This document shows, one piece after another, positions 36,005-45,234 of a stretch of DNA of 64,000 nt (position 1 is the first letter of the stretch; each line of letters begins with the position of its first letter). The translations under genes and the position numbers were made by a program. Origin of the DNA: Carboxylicivirga sediminis (GTDB lineage: Bacteria > Bacteroidota > Bacteroidia > Bacteroidales > Marinilabiliaceae); assembly GCF_018156225.1 (NCBI RefSeq), contig NZ_JAGTAR010000012.1, positions 78,778 through 142,777 of the forward strand, in the 5' to 3' direction. The notes below the pieces were generated by a model. That model worked only from the letters and a program-made list of their open reading frames with translations, ran no database searches and was not told where the DNA came from.

Positions 36005-36571
36005 CTACATCTTCAATTCCTTTGAGTAGATAATTGCCGTGCAATTGCATGGGTTGCCACAAACAGGGCACTGATATTGGTTGATGATACTTTCTGCATG
36101 CCAGAAATCTTGTATTTCACAAATTACTTCAAAACCAAAGTCATCCATCAGATGCTCGATATTTGTTCCCTTGACACTTTTCCATCCTACTAAAATAATT
36201 GCATCCAACTGATTAGCTTTAGCCTTATTCAAAGCACTTTTCATAAGCTCTGTACCGTATCCCCGGCGTTGATAACTTTCTTCAATAACCATTGATTTTA
36301 GCACATACACCTGCCTGTCCCATTCGGCATAAGAAGAAACATTAAGCCCATAATCACATAAAGCACCCTCAATAGTACACTGATAGGCCAAACTAAAACC
36401 AATTAGTTTATCGGCCTTAAAAACACAGTTAATGTCAAGAGTATAGTGTTCTTTCAAATGCTTTAACTGGCTAACAAAATAACCTTCTCCAAGTCCCTGA
36501 CAGGCAATTGGTAACAGAACCGGAAGCATAGCTTCAGTAAAAGATAAAATATGGCACCTATCCTTACTCAA
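36005..36571 (-). CDS. GNAT acetyltransferase with C-terminal cysteine cluster
   Basis: This is a 188-residue GNAT-fold protein: the VLKSMVIEESYQRRGYGTELMKSALNKAKA segment is the acetyl-CoA pyrophosphate loop with its helix. Unusually, the last ~25 residues add a cysteine cluster (QCPVCGNPCNC), which could bind zinc or an iron-sulfur cluster. The frame has no ATG in front of the first beta-strand, so translation probably starts at TTG 36571; the next ATG would remove the first strand. The acceptor is unknown. Confidence 0.8.
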   Translation of the reverse strand: MSKDRCHILSFTEAMLPVLLPIACQGLGEGYFVSQLKHLKEHYTLDINCVFKADKLIGFSLAYQCTIEGALCDYGLNVSSYAEWDRQVYVLKSMVIEESYQRRGYGTELMKSALNKAKANQLDAIILVGWKSVKGTNIEHLMDDFGFEVICEIQDFWHAESIINQYQCPVCGNPCNCTAIIYSKELKM

Positions 36572-36686
36572 TTTAATACAGCAAAAATTTGAACTTCAAC
36601 GAACATAATACTTAACTGAATAGAAAGGAAATTAATTGTATAAATAATTTGTATTTTCGCTCGCATGCTAACCAAACAATTAATTT

Positions 36687-37607
36687 ATGAACAAACTTCC
36701 ACATCTCCTGTCATTGGGCATTTTTTTATCACTACTGCCCGTTTCTATTAAAGGACAATCTGCACAGCTATTTACACCACCAGATTCTGTTGCAAGAATA
36801 GAATTAAGATATCTGCATCCTTTTTATGAATCAGTAGATAACCAAGGATTGTTGAGTGGTAATTACGATTTTACACTATCATATCCAATCAATAACAGAT
36901 GGAATATTCAAGCATCTATTCCGGTTCTTTTTTCAAAATACGACCTTGATAATTCATATAGCTATGATGGTGGTTATGGTGGTTATGGTGGTTATACTGG
37001 AGCAAAAACAACTACTTTAAAAGACAATTTTATAGGGAATATAATGATTGGCGTAAACACAAATCACTATCAACAAAAAAGCCGCGTACTTAGCCTTGAT
37101 TTGCAACTTTACCTGCCAACTGCTCCTCATAAGTATGATCCGTTGAGTATTGCAGCTGGTACTAATTTGTGTGAATATCAAAAATACCTTTATGATGTTA
37201 CTACTATTGCAACTAAAGTAACATATGCATCAAATCCCGAGACTGGATGGTTTTACTCATTGAGTGGTGGTGTGCAACTTTTAATTGGCAAATCGGATTA
37301 TGTTGGAGATGATAATGACCTATATTTTAGCTATGCGCTTAGGACTGGTTATAAAATTAAATCATTTGCTTTTGGTCTTGACTACAATGGGATTATTAAG
37401 CTAACTCATACTGAAACAGATGCATATAGATATCGCAGGTCTCATGAATTTAGAGACCGAATGTTTGATGCTATCAATATTAGTGCTCATTATTCATTGA
37501 ACAATTTTCAGCCTTCAATTTTCTATTCGGTCTATACAAGAAATGACTTGAGAGATATTATCTCGGGGACATTGGGTATTAAACTGGCTTACCGATTTGC
37601 GAAATAA
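36687..37607 (+). CDS. predicted outer-membrane beta-barrel protein
   Basis: This is a 306-residue exported protein with signal peptide (SLGIFLSLLPVSIKG). It is rich in alternating aromatic and polar strands and ends with an aromatic-rich strand (LGIKLAYRFAK), as outer-membrane barrels do. A Gly/Tyr loop (DGGYGGYGGYTG) at about residues 92-103 is encoded by a short in-frame GGTTAT repeat, likely a flexible loop that can change length. No family recognised. It is transcribed divergently from the GNAT gene. Confidence 0.65.
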   Translation: MNKLPHLLSLGIFLSLLPVSIKGQSAQLFTPPDSVARIELRYLHPFYESVDNQGLLSGNYDFTLSYPINNRWNIQASIPVLFSKYDLDNSYSYDGGYGGYGGYTGAKTTTLKDNFIGNIMIGVNTNHYQQKSRVLSLDLQLYLPTAPHKYDPLSIAAGTNLCEYQKYLYDVTTIATKVTYASNPETGWFYSLSGGVQLLIGKSDYVGDDNDLYFSYALRTGYKIKSFAFGLDYNGIIKLTHTETDAYRYRRSHEFRDRMFDAINISAHYSLNNFQPSIFYSVYTRNDLRDIISGTLGIKLAYRFAK

Positions 37608-37611
37608 AATC

Positions 37612-37646
37612 AAAAAACCTGTCAGGTAATTAAGACCTGACAGGTT
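37612..37646 (-). terminator. intrinsic terminator of trpB
   Basis: A 12-bp stem (37616-37627 with 37635-37646, CCTGTCAGG core) is followed on the reverse strand by TTTTTTG. It lies 24 nt after the trpB stop. Confidence 0.85.
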
Positions 37647-37669
37647 AGAGCATATAATATAGTTAACTA

Positions 37670-38896
37670 CTACTCTTCTATGCCATAATCTTTTCCAAAC
37701 TTCTCCACCACATAATCAATGTCTTTATCTCCTCGCCCGGATAAATTAACGAGTATCGTTTGGTCTTTAGGTAATGTTTTAGCCAATTTCATGGCGTAAG
37801 CTACTGCATGTGAACTCTCAAGAGCAGGAATGATGCCTTCCTGACGTGCCAGTTTCATAAAGGCGTCAATGGCTTCCTTATCGTTAATCGTTTGATAGCT
37901 AACCCGATCTATATCCTTCAGGTAAGAGTGTTGTGGCCCCACACCTGGGTAATCTAAACCAGATGCCACAGTATTAACAGGCGCTGGTTCGCCTTTTTCA
38001 TCCTGCAACAGGTAGCATTTAAACCCATGAATCATACCTGGCTTACCCAAAGTGAGCGTGGCTGCATGATCGCCTGTTTCAAAGCTGGTACCAGAAGGCT
38101 CAACACCATAGATACTCACAGTTTCATCATCCAGAAAGGCAGTGAACAGGCCAATGGCATTGGAACCACCGCCCACACATGCCACCAGATTATCCGGCAG
38201 ACTTCCGGTCATTTCACGAAACTGCTCTTTGGCTTCGCGCCCTATTACCGCCTGAAAATCACGCACCATCATTGGGAATGGATGTGGTCCCACCACCGAA
38301 CCGATAGCATACAATTGATTTACAGGATCTTTCAGATAAGCTTCAAATGCTGTATCAACAGCTTCTTTAAGGGTTTTCAATCCATGTGTTGCAGGAATGA
38401 CATTGGCACCTAAAATGCGCATTCTAACCACATTAGGGTGCTCTTTATAGATATCTACTTCCCCCATATAAATATCACACTCCAGTCCTACCAATGCTGC
38501 AGCTGTAGCCAGAGCCACTCCGTGCTGCCCGGCACCCGTTTCGGCAATGATTTTCTTTTTTCCCATGCGCTTGGCCAGCAAAGCTTCGCCCAGGCAATGG
38601 TTAATTTTGTGTGCTCCTGTATGATTTAAATCTTCGCGCTTTAGATAGATTTGCGCACCACCCAACTTTTCAGAAAGGTTTTTGGCATGGAATACCGGCG
38701 ATGGGCGGCCTGTGTAGTGTTTTTGCAGATAATACAATTCTTCCTTAAAAACCGGATCATCCTTAATTTTTTCATAAGCCTCTGTAATCTCCCGCATAAT
38801 GGGCTCTAGCATTGGTGGTACAAAACGACCACCGTACTCACCAAAAAAGCCCTCTGCATTAGGCATTACTTCATTGGCCAATAATGATTTGTCCAT
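37670..38896 (-). CDS. trpB: tryptophan synthase beta chain
   Basis: This is a 408-residue PLP enzyme that joins indole and serine to make tryptophan. The PLP lysine is Lys97 (HKINH), with the AETGAGQHG loop, the phosphate-binding GGGSNAIG and the conserved FGGR-like start ([13 protein letters not shown]). It is of the TrpB1 type, which normally forms a complex with TrpA. Here no trpA or other trp gene is adjacent, so it is either a second copy or displaced from the operon. It is preceded by a complete Trp-codon attenuator (leader peptide at 39022-39087, terminator at 38966-38999). Confidence 0.97.
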   Translation of the reverse strand: MDKSLLANEVMPNAEGFFGEYGGRFVPPMLEPIMREITEAYEKIKDDPVFKEELYYLQKHYTGRPSPVFHAKNLSEKLGGAQIYLKREDLNHTGAHKINHCLGEALLAKRMGKKKIIAETGAGQHGVALATAAALVGLECDIYMGEVDIYKEHPNVVRMRILGANVIPATHGLKTLKEAVDTAFEAYLKDPVNQLYAIGSVVGPHPFPMMVRDFQAVIGREAKEQFREMTGSLPDNLVACVGGGSNAIGLFTAFLDDETVSIYGVEPSGTSFETGDHAATLTLGKPGMIHGFKCYLLQDEKGEPAPVNTVASGLDYPGVGPQHSYLKDIDRVSYQTINDKEAIDAFMKLARQEGIIPALESSHAVAYAMKLAKTLPKDQTILVNLSGRGDKDIDYVVEKFGKDYGIEE

Positions 38897-38965
38897 TTGT
38901 TACTTTTATTAAAGTTCTAGTTCTTTTAACCTAAACTAAAACTATTGGTTAATAATTATTTATAA

Positions 38966-38999
38966 TAAAAAAGGCCACAGGTGGAATCCTGTGGCCTTT
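38966..38999 (-). terminator. trpB attenuator (terminator hairpin)
   Basis: A perfect 12-bp GC-rich stem (38970-38981 with 38988-38999; GGCCACAGG core) with a 6-nt loop is followed on the reverse strand by TTTTTT. The loop side, TTCCACCT (38979-38986), is exactly complementary to AGGTGGAA inside the leader peptide gene (39028-39035). That pairing would form an antiterminator and break the terminator. Confidence 0.88.
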
Positions 39000-39021
39000 A
39001 CTTATTCTTTATCGTATACAC

Positions 39022-39087
39022 CTACTGTTCCACCTTGATAAAAGCAGAGCAACGCCACCAATACTTATGAAACAGTTGATTCATCAT
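39022..39087 (-). CDS. trpL: trp leader peptide (21 aa, tandem Trp codons)
   Basis: A short reverse-strand frame from ATG 39087 to TAG 39022 encodes MMNQLFHKYWWRCSAFIKVE plus Q. The two adjacent Trp codons (39055-39060) lie about 20 nt upstream of the antiterminator strand at 39028-39035 (the codons for K-V-E). A ribosome stalled at the Trp codons would leave that strand free to pair with 38979-38986. A ribosome running to the stop would cover it and allow termination. This is the classical attenuation logic. The peptide itself probably has no other role. Confidence 0.85.
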   Translation of the reverse strand: MMNQLFHKYWWRCSAFIKVEQ

Positions 39088-39108
39088 TTCTTTAATTTTT
39101 TACTTATA

Positions 39109-39140
39109 CAATATTAACGTTTTGAGGGCAATCAGCCAAA
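39109..39140 (-). promoter_or_regulatory. candidate promoter of the trp leader
   Basis: On the reverse strand TTTG (39137-39140) is followed after 20 nt by TAATATTG (39109-39116), one base from the Bacteroidota -7 consensus TAnnTTTG. The transcript would start about 15 nt before the leader ATG. Confidence 0.5.
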
Positions 39141-39148
39141 TGCCTCCA

Positions 39149-40546
39149 TCATTTAATTGTCATTACATATAGTTGCCCGTGTAAAAAGCGCACAACCTTT
39201 ACTTTTGTTCCTTTTTCGATGTAACCCGATTCAGCCACAGCATCATATTGTTCATCATCAATGGTTATCTTGCCTGAGGGCCTTAAGGTAGTGTAGGCTA
39301 CAGCTTCAGAACCTACAAAGTTCTTTAGTGAGGCTTCAACACCAATATAGCCCAGTTCCACATTTTCTTCGGTTTGCAATGCAATCCTTGCACCAAAGGT
39401 AGGTGATGACAGTAGCTTTTTACTGAGATAAATAATCCCCAGTAACGAACCAAATAAACCAGACAGTACAATCCCTAAAGCTTCTAAAAGTTTATTGAAA
39501 CCTACGCCATCGAAGTTAAATAAATCATTATCCAACAAGCTCAGAGTCAATCCGCCAATTACCAGGATGATACCAGAAACACCTGCTACCCCAAAACCTG
39601 GAATCACAAACACTTCAAGACCGATAAGCACCAATCCGATGATAAAAATAATGATCTCCCAATTGGCCGCCAGACCATCAATATAGAGTGGAGAAAAATA
39701 TAAAACTGCTGCAATGGCTGCTGCCAGCAATGGAAAGCCAACGCCTGGTGTTTGCAGCTCAAAATAGATGCCACCAATTATGACCAAAATAAGAATACCT
39801 TGCAGAATTGGACTCGTTAAGAAGCCTTTCAGCCCATCATAAAAGGAAGGCTTGAATGTGGTAATTTCATAGTCATACACCTTCAGTTTCTTCAGTACAT
39901 CATCTATGCTGTTTGCCTGTCCTTCACAGAAACCATGTTCAATAGCTTCCAAGGTTGTAAAAGTAAGAATCTTACCAGTATCCACAATATTCTCGATATA
40001 TATGCTTTCATCCACCATAGCTTCGGCTATATGAGGATTACGCCGCCATACATAGGTCGTATCCTGTCCAGCAACTAAAGTGTCTTTTCCGTGCGCCTCA
40101 GCAGTGGCTCTGATGGTTGAACGCATGTATGACTGGTATTTATCAGGCATTTTCTCACCACTTTGATTCACCACTGTGGCAGCTCCAATATTAGCACCCG
40201 GCCGCATATAAATACTGTCACAGGCAATTGAAATAAGAGCTCCAGCCGATGCTGCATTGTTATCAATGAATACATGCACCGGAATATGACTATTCAGAAT
40301 TTTAGTCCGGATCGAATCGGCAAAAACAACCTGTCCGCCGTAAGTATTCATGTGTAAAAGAATCATATCGGCCTTCATAGCCTCTGCTTCAGCAAAAGCT
40401 TCCTGTGTATGGATCCATGAGGTGCTGCCAATTTCACGGAATATCTTAAATGTATACACCTGTGTTTTAAGCGAATCGGTATCCTGGGCATACACCTGAC
40501 AGCCAAATACGATAAACAGTAATGCTAGAATTATTTTTTGGTTCAT
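39149..40546 (-). CDS. NfeD-family membrane serine protease (ClpP class)
   Basis: This is a 465-residue protein. It has a signal peptide (MNQKIILALLFIVFGCQVYA), then a ClpP-like serine protease domain with the Ser nucleophile in NNAASAGALISIA and the lysine-type catalytic site expected further on. Four to five membrane helices follow, and then a soluble C-terminal OB-fold (GSEAVAYTTLRPSGKITIDDEQYDAV). This is the long NfeD type, associated with membrane quality control and stomatin-like partners; no stomatin gene is adjacent here. The ATG at 40546 begins at the signal peptide; the longer frame overlaps the tag gene. Confidence 0.9.
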   Translation of the reverse strand: MNQKIILALLFIVFGCQVYAQDTDSLKTQVYTFKIFREIGSTSWIHTQEAFAEAEAMKADMILLHMNTYGGQVVFADSIRTKILNSHIPVHVFIDNNAASAGALISIACDSIYMRPGANIGAATVVNQSGEKMPDKYQSYMRSTIRATAEAHGKDTLVAGQDTTYVWRRNPHIAEAMVDESIYIENIVDTGKILTFTTLEAIEHGFCEGQANSIDDVLKKLKVYDYEITTFKPSFYDGLKGFLTSPILQGILILVIIGGIYFELQTPGVGFPLLAAAIAAVLYFSPLYIDGLAANWEIIIFIIGLVLIGLEVFVIPGFGVAGVSGIILVIGGLTLSLLDNDLFNFDGVGFNKLLEALGIVLSGLFGSLLGIIYLSKKLLSSPTFGARIALQTEENVELGYIGVEASLKNFVGSEAVAYTTLRPSGKITIDDEQYDAVAESGYIEKGTKVKVVRFLHGQLYVMTIK

Positions 40547-40638
40547 GAAAATATATTTTGTTAGTGGCTTAAAATTAGAAAGAATTATCAAGTTGTACTT
40601 GACTAAACATCTGCTATTCTGCCCTACCAGGCATTTTA

Positions 40639-41217
40639 TTATTGCATTTCTGTACACTCCTTGTAACGAAAACAGCGTGTAACATGGTCATTGACCATCC
40701 CGGTGGCCTGCATATAAGCATAACATATGGTACTACCCACAAACGAAAACCCATCTTTTTTAAGTTGTTTGCTCATAGCGTCAGACACGTTGCTGGTGGC
40801 GGGTATTTCCTTATCATCCTGAAATGTATTTTGGATTACCTGACCTTTTGTAAACTGCCAGATATACTTGTCAAATGAGCCGTATTGCTTTTGAATCTTC
40901 AAAAATACCCTGGCGTTTTTAATGGCAGCATTAATTTTTAAGCGGTTACGTATAATTCCTTTATTTTGTAATAATTGCTGTATCTTATCTTCACCATAGT
41001 TAGCTATTTTAACAGCATCAAAGCCATCAAAAGCCGCACGAAATGCCTCACGTTTATTAAGGATTGTTAACCAGCTTAAACCAGCCTGAAAGGCTTCAAG
41101 AATGAGAAACTCAAAAAGTTTGTCATCATCGTGTAAAGGAACACCCCACTCTGCATCATGATATTGTTGATAGAGTTCAGAGCCATTTGACCAGACACAC
41201 CTTTCTTTGTTTGCCAT
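40639..41217 (-). CDS. tag: DNA-3-methyladenine glycosylase I
   Basis: This is a 192-residue base-excision repair enzyme that removes 3-methyladenine from DNA. The family start (CVWSNGSELYQQYHDAEWG) and the Cys/His residues of the zinc snap (RCVW near the N-terminus; His and Cys near MVNDHVTRCFRY) are present, as is the LSWLTILNKREAFR helix that forms the base pocket. Length is normal. No damage-response site was recognised upstream. Confidence 0.95.
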   Translation of the reverse strand: MANKERCVWSNGSELYQQYHDAEWGVPLHDDDKLFEFLILEAFQAGLSWLTILNKREAFRAAFDGFDAVKIANYGEDKIQQLLQNKGIIRNRLKINAAIKNARVFLKIQKQYGSFDKYIWQFTKGQVIQNTFQDDKEIPATSNVSDAMSKQLKKDGFSFVGSTICYAYMQATGMVNDHVTRCFRYKECTEMQ

Positions 41218-41388
41218 ATGCTTTTGTGATTAAATGAATTATTCAAGAAAATTAATCATTATTCCGTAGCTATCAAACTTATCATACAATATCTGCAGCA
41301 AATTATTTAGTGTGAAACTAAATAAGTAGCTTACTGTAACCTTTAAGGGTATAATAAGTATAAAATTCGGAGCAAATAACCTGAATGT

Positions 41389-41889
41389 ATGAAAGTTAGA
41401 TTACTAGCACTTGGCCTTGTTACACTAATAACAGCCAATGTGTGGTCGCAGGATAGCGAGCAAAACACCGTGGATTTATCCGGTTTTAAATGCAATGTGG
41501 TTTACTTTGAAGGCTTTATAATGAATCCTTCTGCATATAATTTTGGCTACCCATCGATAAATTATGAACGTTATTTTGATAAACTATACCGTTTGTCGTT
41601 CAGAATTGGTGTTTCATCAAACTTTAAAACCACCACCAACATTCCTTTCTCCATCAATTGGCTTACTGCCAGTCAAAAACACCATCATCTGGAGTTTGGT
41701 GCGGGCGCAATCATTAGTTTCAATGATTATACCTATGAAAACAATAACATTGTTGCGTACGGCATATTTTTACCAGTCATGTATCGGTATCAGAAGGCTG
41801 ATGGCATTGTAGTGCGGGCAGGTATAAACGGCGTATTCGGACTAGATCATTTTATAGCACCTTCAGTAAGTCTGGGCTATAATTTTTAA
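41389..41889 (+). CDS. small predicted outer-membrane protein
   Basis: This is a 166-residue exported protein with signal peptide (LLALGLVTLITANVWS). The mature part is a run of amphipathic beta strands ending with an aromatic residue (SVSLGYNF), consistent with a small outer-membrane barrel. No family recognised and no operon partner. Confidence 0.65.
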   Translation: MKVRLLALGLVTLITANVWSQDSEQNTVDLSGFKCNVVYFEGFIMNPSAYNFGYPSINYERYFDKLYRLSFRIGVSSNFKTTTNIPFSINWLTASQKHHHLEFGAGAIISFNDYTYENNNIVAYGIFLPVMYRYQKADGIVVRAGINGVFGLDHFIAPSVSLGYNF

Positions 41890-41893
41890 AAGA

Positions 41894-41920
41894 AAAGCGC
41901 CCTTTGGTTAAGAGCGCTTT
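41894..41920. terminator. bidirectional hairpin between convergent genes
   Basis: AAAGCGC (41894-41900) pairs with GCGCTTT (41914-41920) across a 13-nt loop, between the stops of the genes at 41889 and 41930. A-rich and T-rich flanks occur on both sides. Confidence 0.65.
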
Positions 41921-41929
41921 ACATCCGAT

Positions 41930-42742
41930 TTATTTTTTATAGTATTTCAGAGCTTCCGGCATATAGGCCTGCAGGTTTTTAACGCGTGTTTCGTCGGCCG
42001 GGTGTGTACTTAAGAATTCTGGTGGCTTCTGGCCGCCACTGGCCGCCATTCTTTTCCAAAATGGAACTGCGGCTTCAGGGTTATAACCTGCCATAGCCAT
42101 AAAAATCAAGCCCATTTTATCAGCTTCAGTCTCATGAGTTCTTGAGTATGGCAGCATAAACCCAACCTGAGAACCTAAACCAAAAGCTGCCATGTAGATG
42201 GCTTTTGTTTCTTCAGGCTTTTCATTCAGAGCCACCGATAAAGCTGCACCTCCCATTTGCACACCCATCTCATGGCTCATCCGTTCATTACCATGTTTGG
42301 CCACAGCATGGGCTATCTCATGCCCCATAACAACGGCCAGTCCTTCTTCATCTTTGGTTAAGGGCAATATACCGGTATAAAAAACCACTTTTCCGCCAGG
42401 CATACACCAGGCATTAGGCACATCCTCATCAACGAGATTAAACTCCCAGGCAAAATCTTTAATATGGGCAGCATACCCATTATCAGTCATGTACTTTTCA
42501 ACCGCGGCTGCAATACGTTTACCAACGCGTTTCACCATTTCTGTTTGCTCTTTATCAGTTGAAAGCTTGTTCTCTTTTAAGAATTGGTCATATTGACTAA
42601 AGCTCATGGACATCATCTCAGCATCTGAAACCAGATTCAGTTGCTTTCGGCCCGTAATAGGCACTGTAGAGCAGCTATAAGCCATCATCATCGCCGTCAG
42701 GAGGAATACACCCACAGGCCATCTTCTAGTTACTTTCTTCAT
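41930..42742 (-). CDS. M48 family zinc metallopeptidase lipoprotein
   Basis: This is a 270-residue lipoprotein (lipobox AYSC) of the M48 group related to LoiP/BepA. The zinc motif is HEIAH (VVMGHEIAHAVAKHG), with a later Glu (HETEADKMGL) as third ligand and a C-terminal STHPADETR segment that is conserved in the family. It probably takes part in outer-membrane protein quality control. The ATG at 42742 is chosen because the signal peptide starts there. Confidence 0.92.
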   Translation of the reverse strand: MKKVTRRWPVGVFLLTAMMMAYSCSTVPITGRKQLNLVSDAEMMSMSFSQYDQFLKENKLSTDKEQTEMVKRVGKRIAAAVEKYMTDNGYAAHIKDFAWEFNLVDEDVPNAWCMPGGKVVFYTGILPLTKDEEGLAVVMGHEIAHAVAKHGNERMSHEMGVQMGGAALSVALNEKPEETKAIYMAAFGLGSQVGFMLPYSRTHETEADKMGLIFMAMAGYNPEAAVPFWKRMAASGGQKPPEFLSTHPADETRVKNLQAYMPEALKYYKK

Positions 42743-42832
42743 AATCAGATTAAATGTTTTAAACACGAGATTAAACTCGCATTAGGTTATATCACAAAGA
42801 ACAAATTTAATGCGTTACACCGAAACAATTTC

Positions 42833-42840
42833 TATTTTTG
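42833..42840 (+). promoter_or_regulatory. -7 promoter element of the EamA gene
   Basis: TATTTTTG matches the Bacteroidota TAnnTTTG element exactly, 35 nt upstream of the ATG at 42876. The -33 element is not clear. Confidence 0.5.
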
Positions 42841-42875
42841 CCAGAACAAAATTGTCGCTTGATTAAAACTATTCT

Positions 42876-43751
42876 ATGAATGTACTACTAAAAAACCATC
42901 TCAAACTCCATTTTGTTGTCATCCTGTATGGATTTACGGCTATCCTGGGTAAATTAATCACACTCCCAGCACCACAAATGGTATGGTATCGTATGATTAT
43001 AGCATTTTTAGTTCTTGGCGGCTATTTATGGTACAAGAAAATGCCTATAGCCATTGGCACTGTCAATATCTTGAAATTAATGGGCATAGGATTGGTTGTA
43101 GCATTTCACTGGATAACCTTCTTTCATGCGGTTAAAATATCAAATGTATCAGTTACACTAGGTTGCATGGCATCCACAACGCTCTTTGCCAGTTTCTTGG
43201 AGCCCATCATCTTTCGCAAACGCATCAAGTGGATTGAAGTGTTGATTGGACTGGTCATCATCCTTGGGTTATACCTGATATTTCAGTTTGAGCTCACTTA
43301 TTGGAAAGGCATAATAACAGCCTTAATATCAGCATTTTTAGCGGGATTATTTACTGTACTGAATAAAATATACATTGATAAGTACCACCCTGTAACCATT
43401 AGTTTCTATGAAATGCTAAGCGGCTTTATTAGTATTGGCATCTTCCTGATAATTATTGAGGTTTTACCAAACAATTTGCTTATTCCTACAAATTCAGACA
43501 TTATCTATATTTTGATTTTGGGCATTGTTTGTACAGCCTATGCTTTTGTTGTGGCAGTTGATGTGATGAAAGTACTATCAGCTTATACTGTTGTTTTGGC
43601 GATTAACATGGAACCTGTTTATGGCATATTACTGGCATTCTTTATTTTTGGACAGAGTGAATTTATGTCTGCCGGTTTTTACCTGGGTACTCTTGTTATT
43701 TTAGCAGCTGTCTTTTTGCATCCTATTCTGCTTAGGTTTCAGAAAAAATAA
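42876..43751 (+). CDS. EamA/DMT family transporter
   Basis: This is a 291-residue inner-membrane protein with ten predicted helices in two EamA repeats (the second begins around WKGIITALISAFLAGLFTVLNK). Drug/metabolite transporters of this group export or import small metabolites; the substrate cannot be told from sequence. Single gene. Confidence 0.9.
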   Translation: MNVLLKNHLKLHFVVILYGFTAILGKLITLPAPQMVWYRMIIAFLVLGGYLWYKKMPIAIGTVNILKLMGIGLVVAFHWITFFHAVKISNVSVTLGCMASTTLFASFLEPIIFRKRIKWIEVLIGLVIILGLYLIFQFELTYWKGIITALISAFLAGLFTVLNKIYIDKYHPVTISFYEMLSGFISIGIFLIIIEVLPNNLLIPTNSDIIYILILGIVCTAYAFVVAVDVMKVLSAYTVVLAINMEPVYGILLAFFIFGQSEFMSAGFYLGTLVILAAVFLHPILLRFQKK

Positions 43752-43818
43752 TCCTGACACCTGTTTATCTTTCTAATGATTTAAGTGAACAATACATAGG
43801 TTTGTTGCTTATAAATAT

Positions 43819-45234
43819 ATGAAAGTATTACTGACAGGTGCCACGGGATATATTGGAAAGCGCTTGCTGCCATCGCTGGTTAAGCAAGGCCATCTGGTTA
43901 TTTGTCTGGTCAGAGATGCCAACCGGTTTCATCCTCCTGCATCCTTAAAGGCCTCCATCAGTGTTATTGAAGCCAACCTGGATGACAAAGAAACACTAAA
44001 CCATTTGCCCAAGGACATTGAAGCAGCGTATTACCTGGTGCATTCCATGTCAAGTGATAAGAACTATATGCAAAAAGAGGTTGCTGCAGCCAAAAATTTT
44101 CGGCGCGCTTTATCGTCAACCATTACTAAACAGGTGATTTACCTTAGTGGCATCGTAAATGAAGAAAACCTTTCATCTCATTTGCAATCACGAAAGAATG
44201 TGGAACAGGAACTGGCAAAAGGTGATTATGCTTTAACCACACTGCGTGCAGGTATAATAATAGGTTCAGGCAGTGCCTCGTTTGAAATTATCAGAGATTT
44301 GGTTGAAAAACTTTCCGTAATGATTGCGCCAAGGTGGTTGAATACCCGTTGCCAGCCCATTGCCATCCAGGATGTTCTAAAATTTTTAACGGGCTGCCTG
44401 CTGAACGAGAATACTTATAATCAAAATTTTGATATTGGAGGACCAGATGTATTGACCTACAAAGAAATGCTGTTAGGCTATGCTCACATTCGTTCACTAA
44501 AGCGAAGGATATTTGTTATTCCTATCATGACACCGCGCCTATCCTCTTATTGGCTTTATTTCATTACATCAACAAGCTATAAGCTTGCTATTGCGCTGGT
44601 TGATAGTATGAAAATAGAAGTTATCTGCAGAAATACTTCTATTAATGACATTTTAAATATCCACCCAATCAACTATGAATCAGCTTTAAAAGCCGCCTTC
44701 AGTGAAATTAAAGATGAACACATCCTGTCTAGTTGGAAAGATGCACTAGTGGATGGAAATTCCGATTTCAAACTATCTGATTTTATTGAGGTACCTACCT
44801 TTGGCTGCTTTACTGACAAGCGAAGCAGGCAGGTCGCAAATCAAGAAGAAACACTAGACCGCATTTGGAGCATTGGTGGTGAAACAGGCTGGTATTATGC
44901 CAACTGGCTTTGGCAGCTCCGAGGTTTCATGGACCGGTTAAACGGTGGCGTTGGCTTGCGACGAGGCCGTACGCATATCAGCGAAATACATAGTGGTAAT
45001 GTTATTGATTTTTGGCGTGTTATTTATGCCAATAAAGATGAAGGCAGGCTGTTGCTATACGCAGAAATGAAGCTGCCGGGTGAAGCCTGGCTGGAGTTTA
45101 AACTACTGAACCACCAGCTACATCAAACTGCTACTTTCAGGCCCAAAGGTTTAAGCGGCAGGCTCTACTGGTATTCGGTATTACCTTTCCACTTCATCAT
45201 ATTCAACGGCATGCTAAAGCAATTATCTAAATGA
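43819..45234 (+). CDS. NAD(P)-binding SDR protein with C-terminal DUF2867 domain
   Basis: This is a 471-residue two-domain protein. The first ~290 residues are an atypical SDR (VLLTGATGYIGKRLLP, GxxGxxG motif; AAYYLVHSM; VIYLSGIV; PIAIQDVLKFL). The last ~150 residues match DUF2867 (IWSIGGETGWYYANWLW; LRRGRTHISEIHSGNVIDFWRV; LYAEMKLPGEAWLEF). The stop codon overlaps the photolyase ATG (ATGA, 45231-45234), so both are translated together. Such pairs with photolyase genes occur in other bacteria, which suggests a role in light or damage response, but the reaction is unknown. Confidence 0.88.
   Translation: MKVLLTGATGYIGKRLLPSLVKQGHLVICLVRDANRFHPPASLKASISVIEANLDDKETLNHLPKDIEAAYYLVHSMSSDKNYMQKEVAAAKNFRRALSSTITKQVIYLSGIVNEENLSSHLQSRKNVEQELAKGDYALTTLRAGIIIGSGSASFEIIRDLVEKLSVMIAPRWLNTRCQPIAIQDVLKFLTGCLLNENTYNQNFDIGGPDVLTYKEMLLGYAHIRSLKRRIFVIPIMTPRLSSYWLYFITSTSYKLAIALVDSMKIEVICRNTSINDILNIHPINYESALKAAFSEIKDEHILSSWKDALVDGNSDFKLSDFIEVPTFGCFTDKRSRQVANQEETLDRIWSIGGETGWYYANWLWQLRGFMDRLNGGVGLRRGRTHISEIHSGNVIDFWRVIYANKDEGRLLLYAEMKLPGEAWLEFKLLNHQLHQTATFRPKGLSGRLYWYSVLPFHFIIFNGMLKQLSK

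Noticed and set aside
38897..39021. T-box or protein-bound (TRAP) control of trpB
   Set aside because: There is no T-box bulge sequence and no series of spaced GAG/UAG triplets; the WW leader peptide with alternate pairing explains the region.
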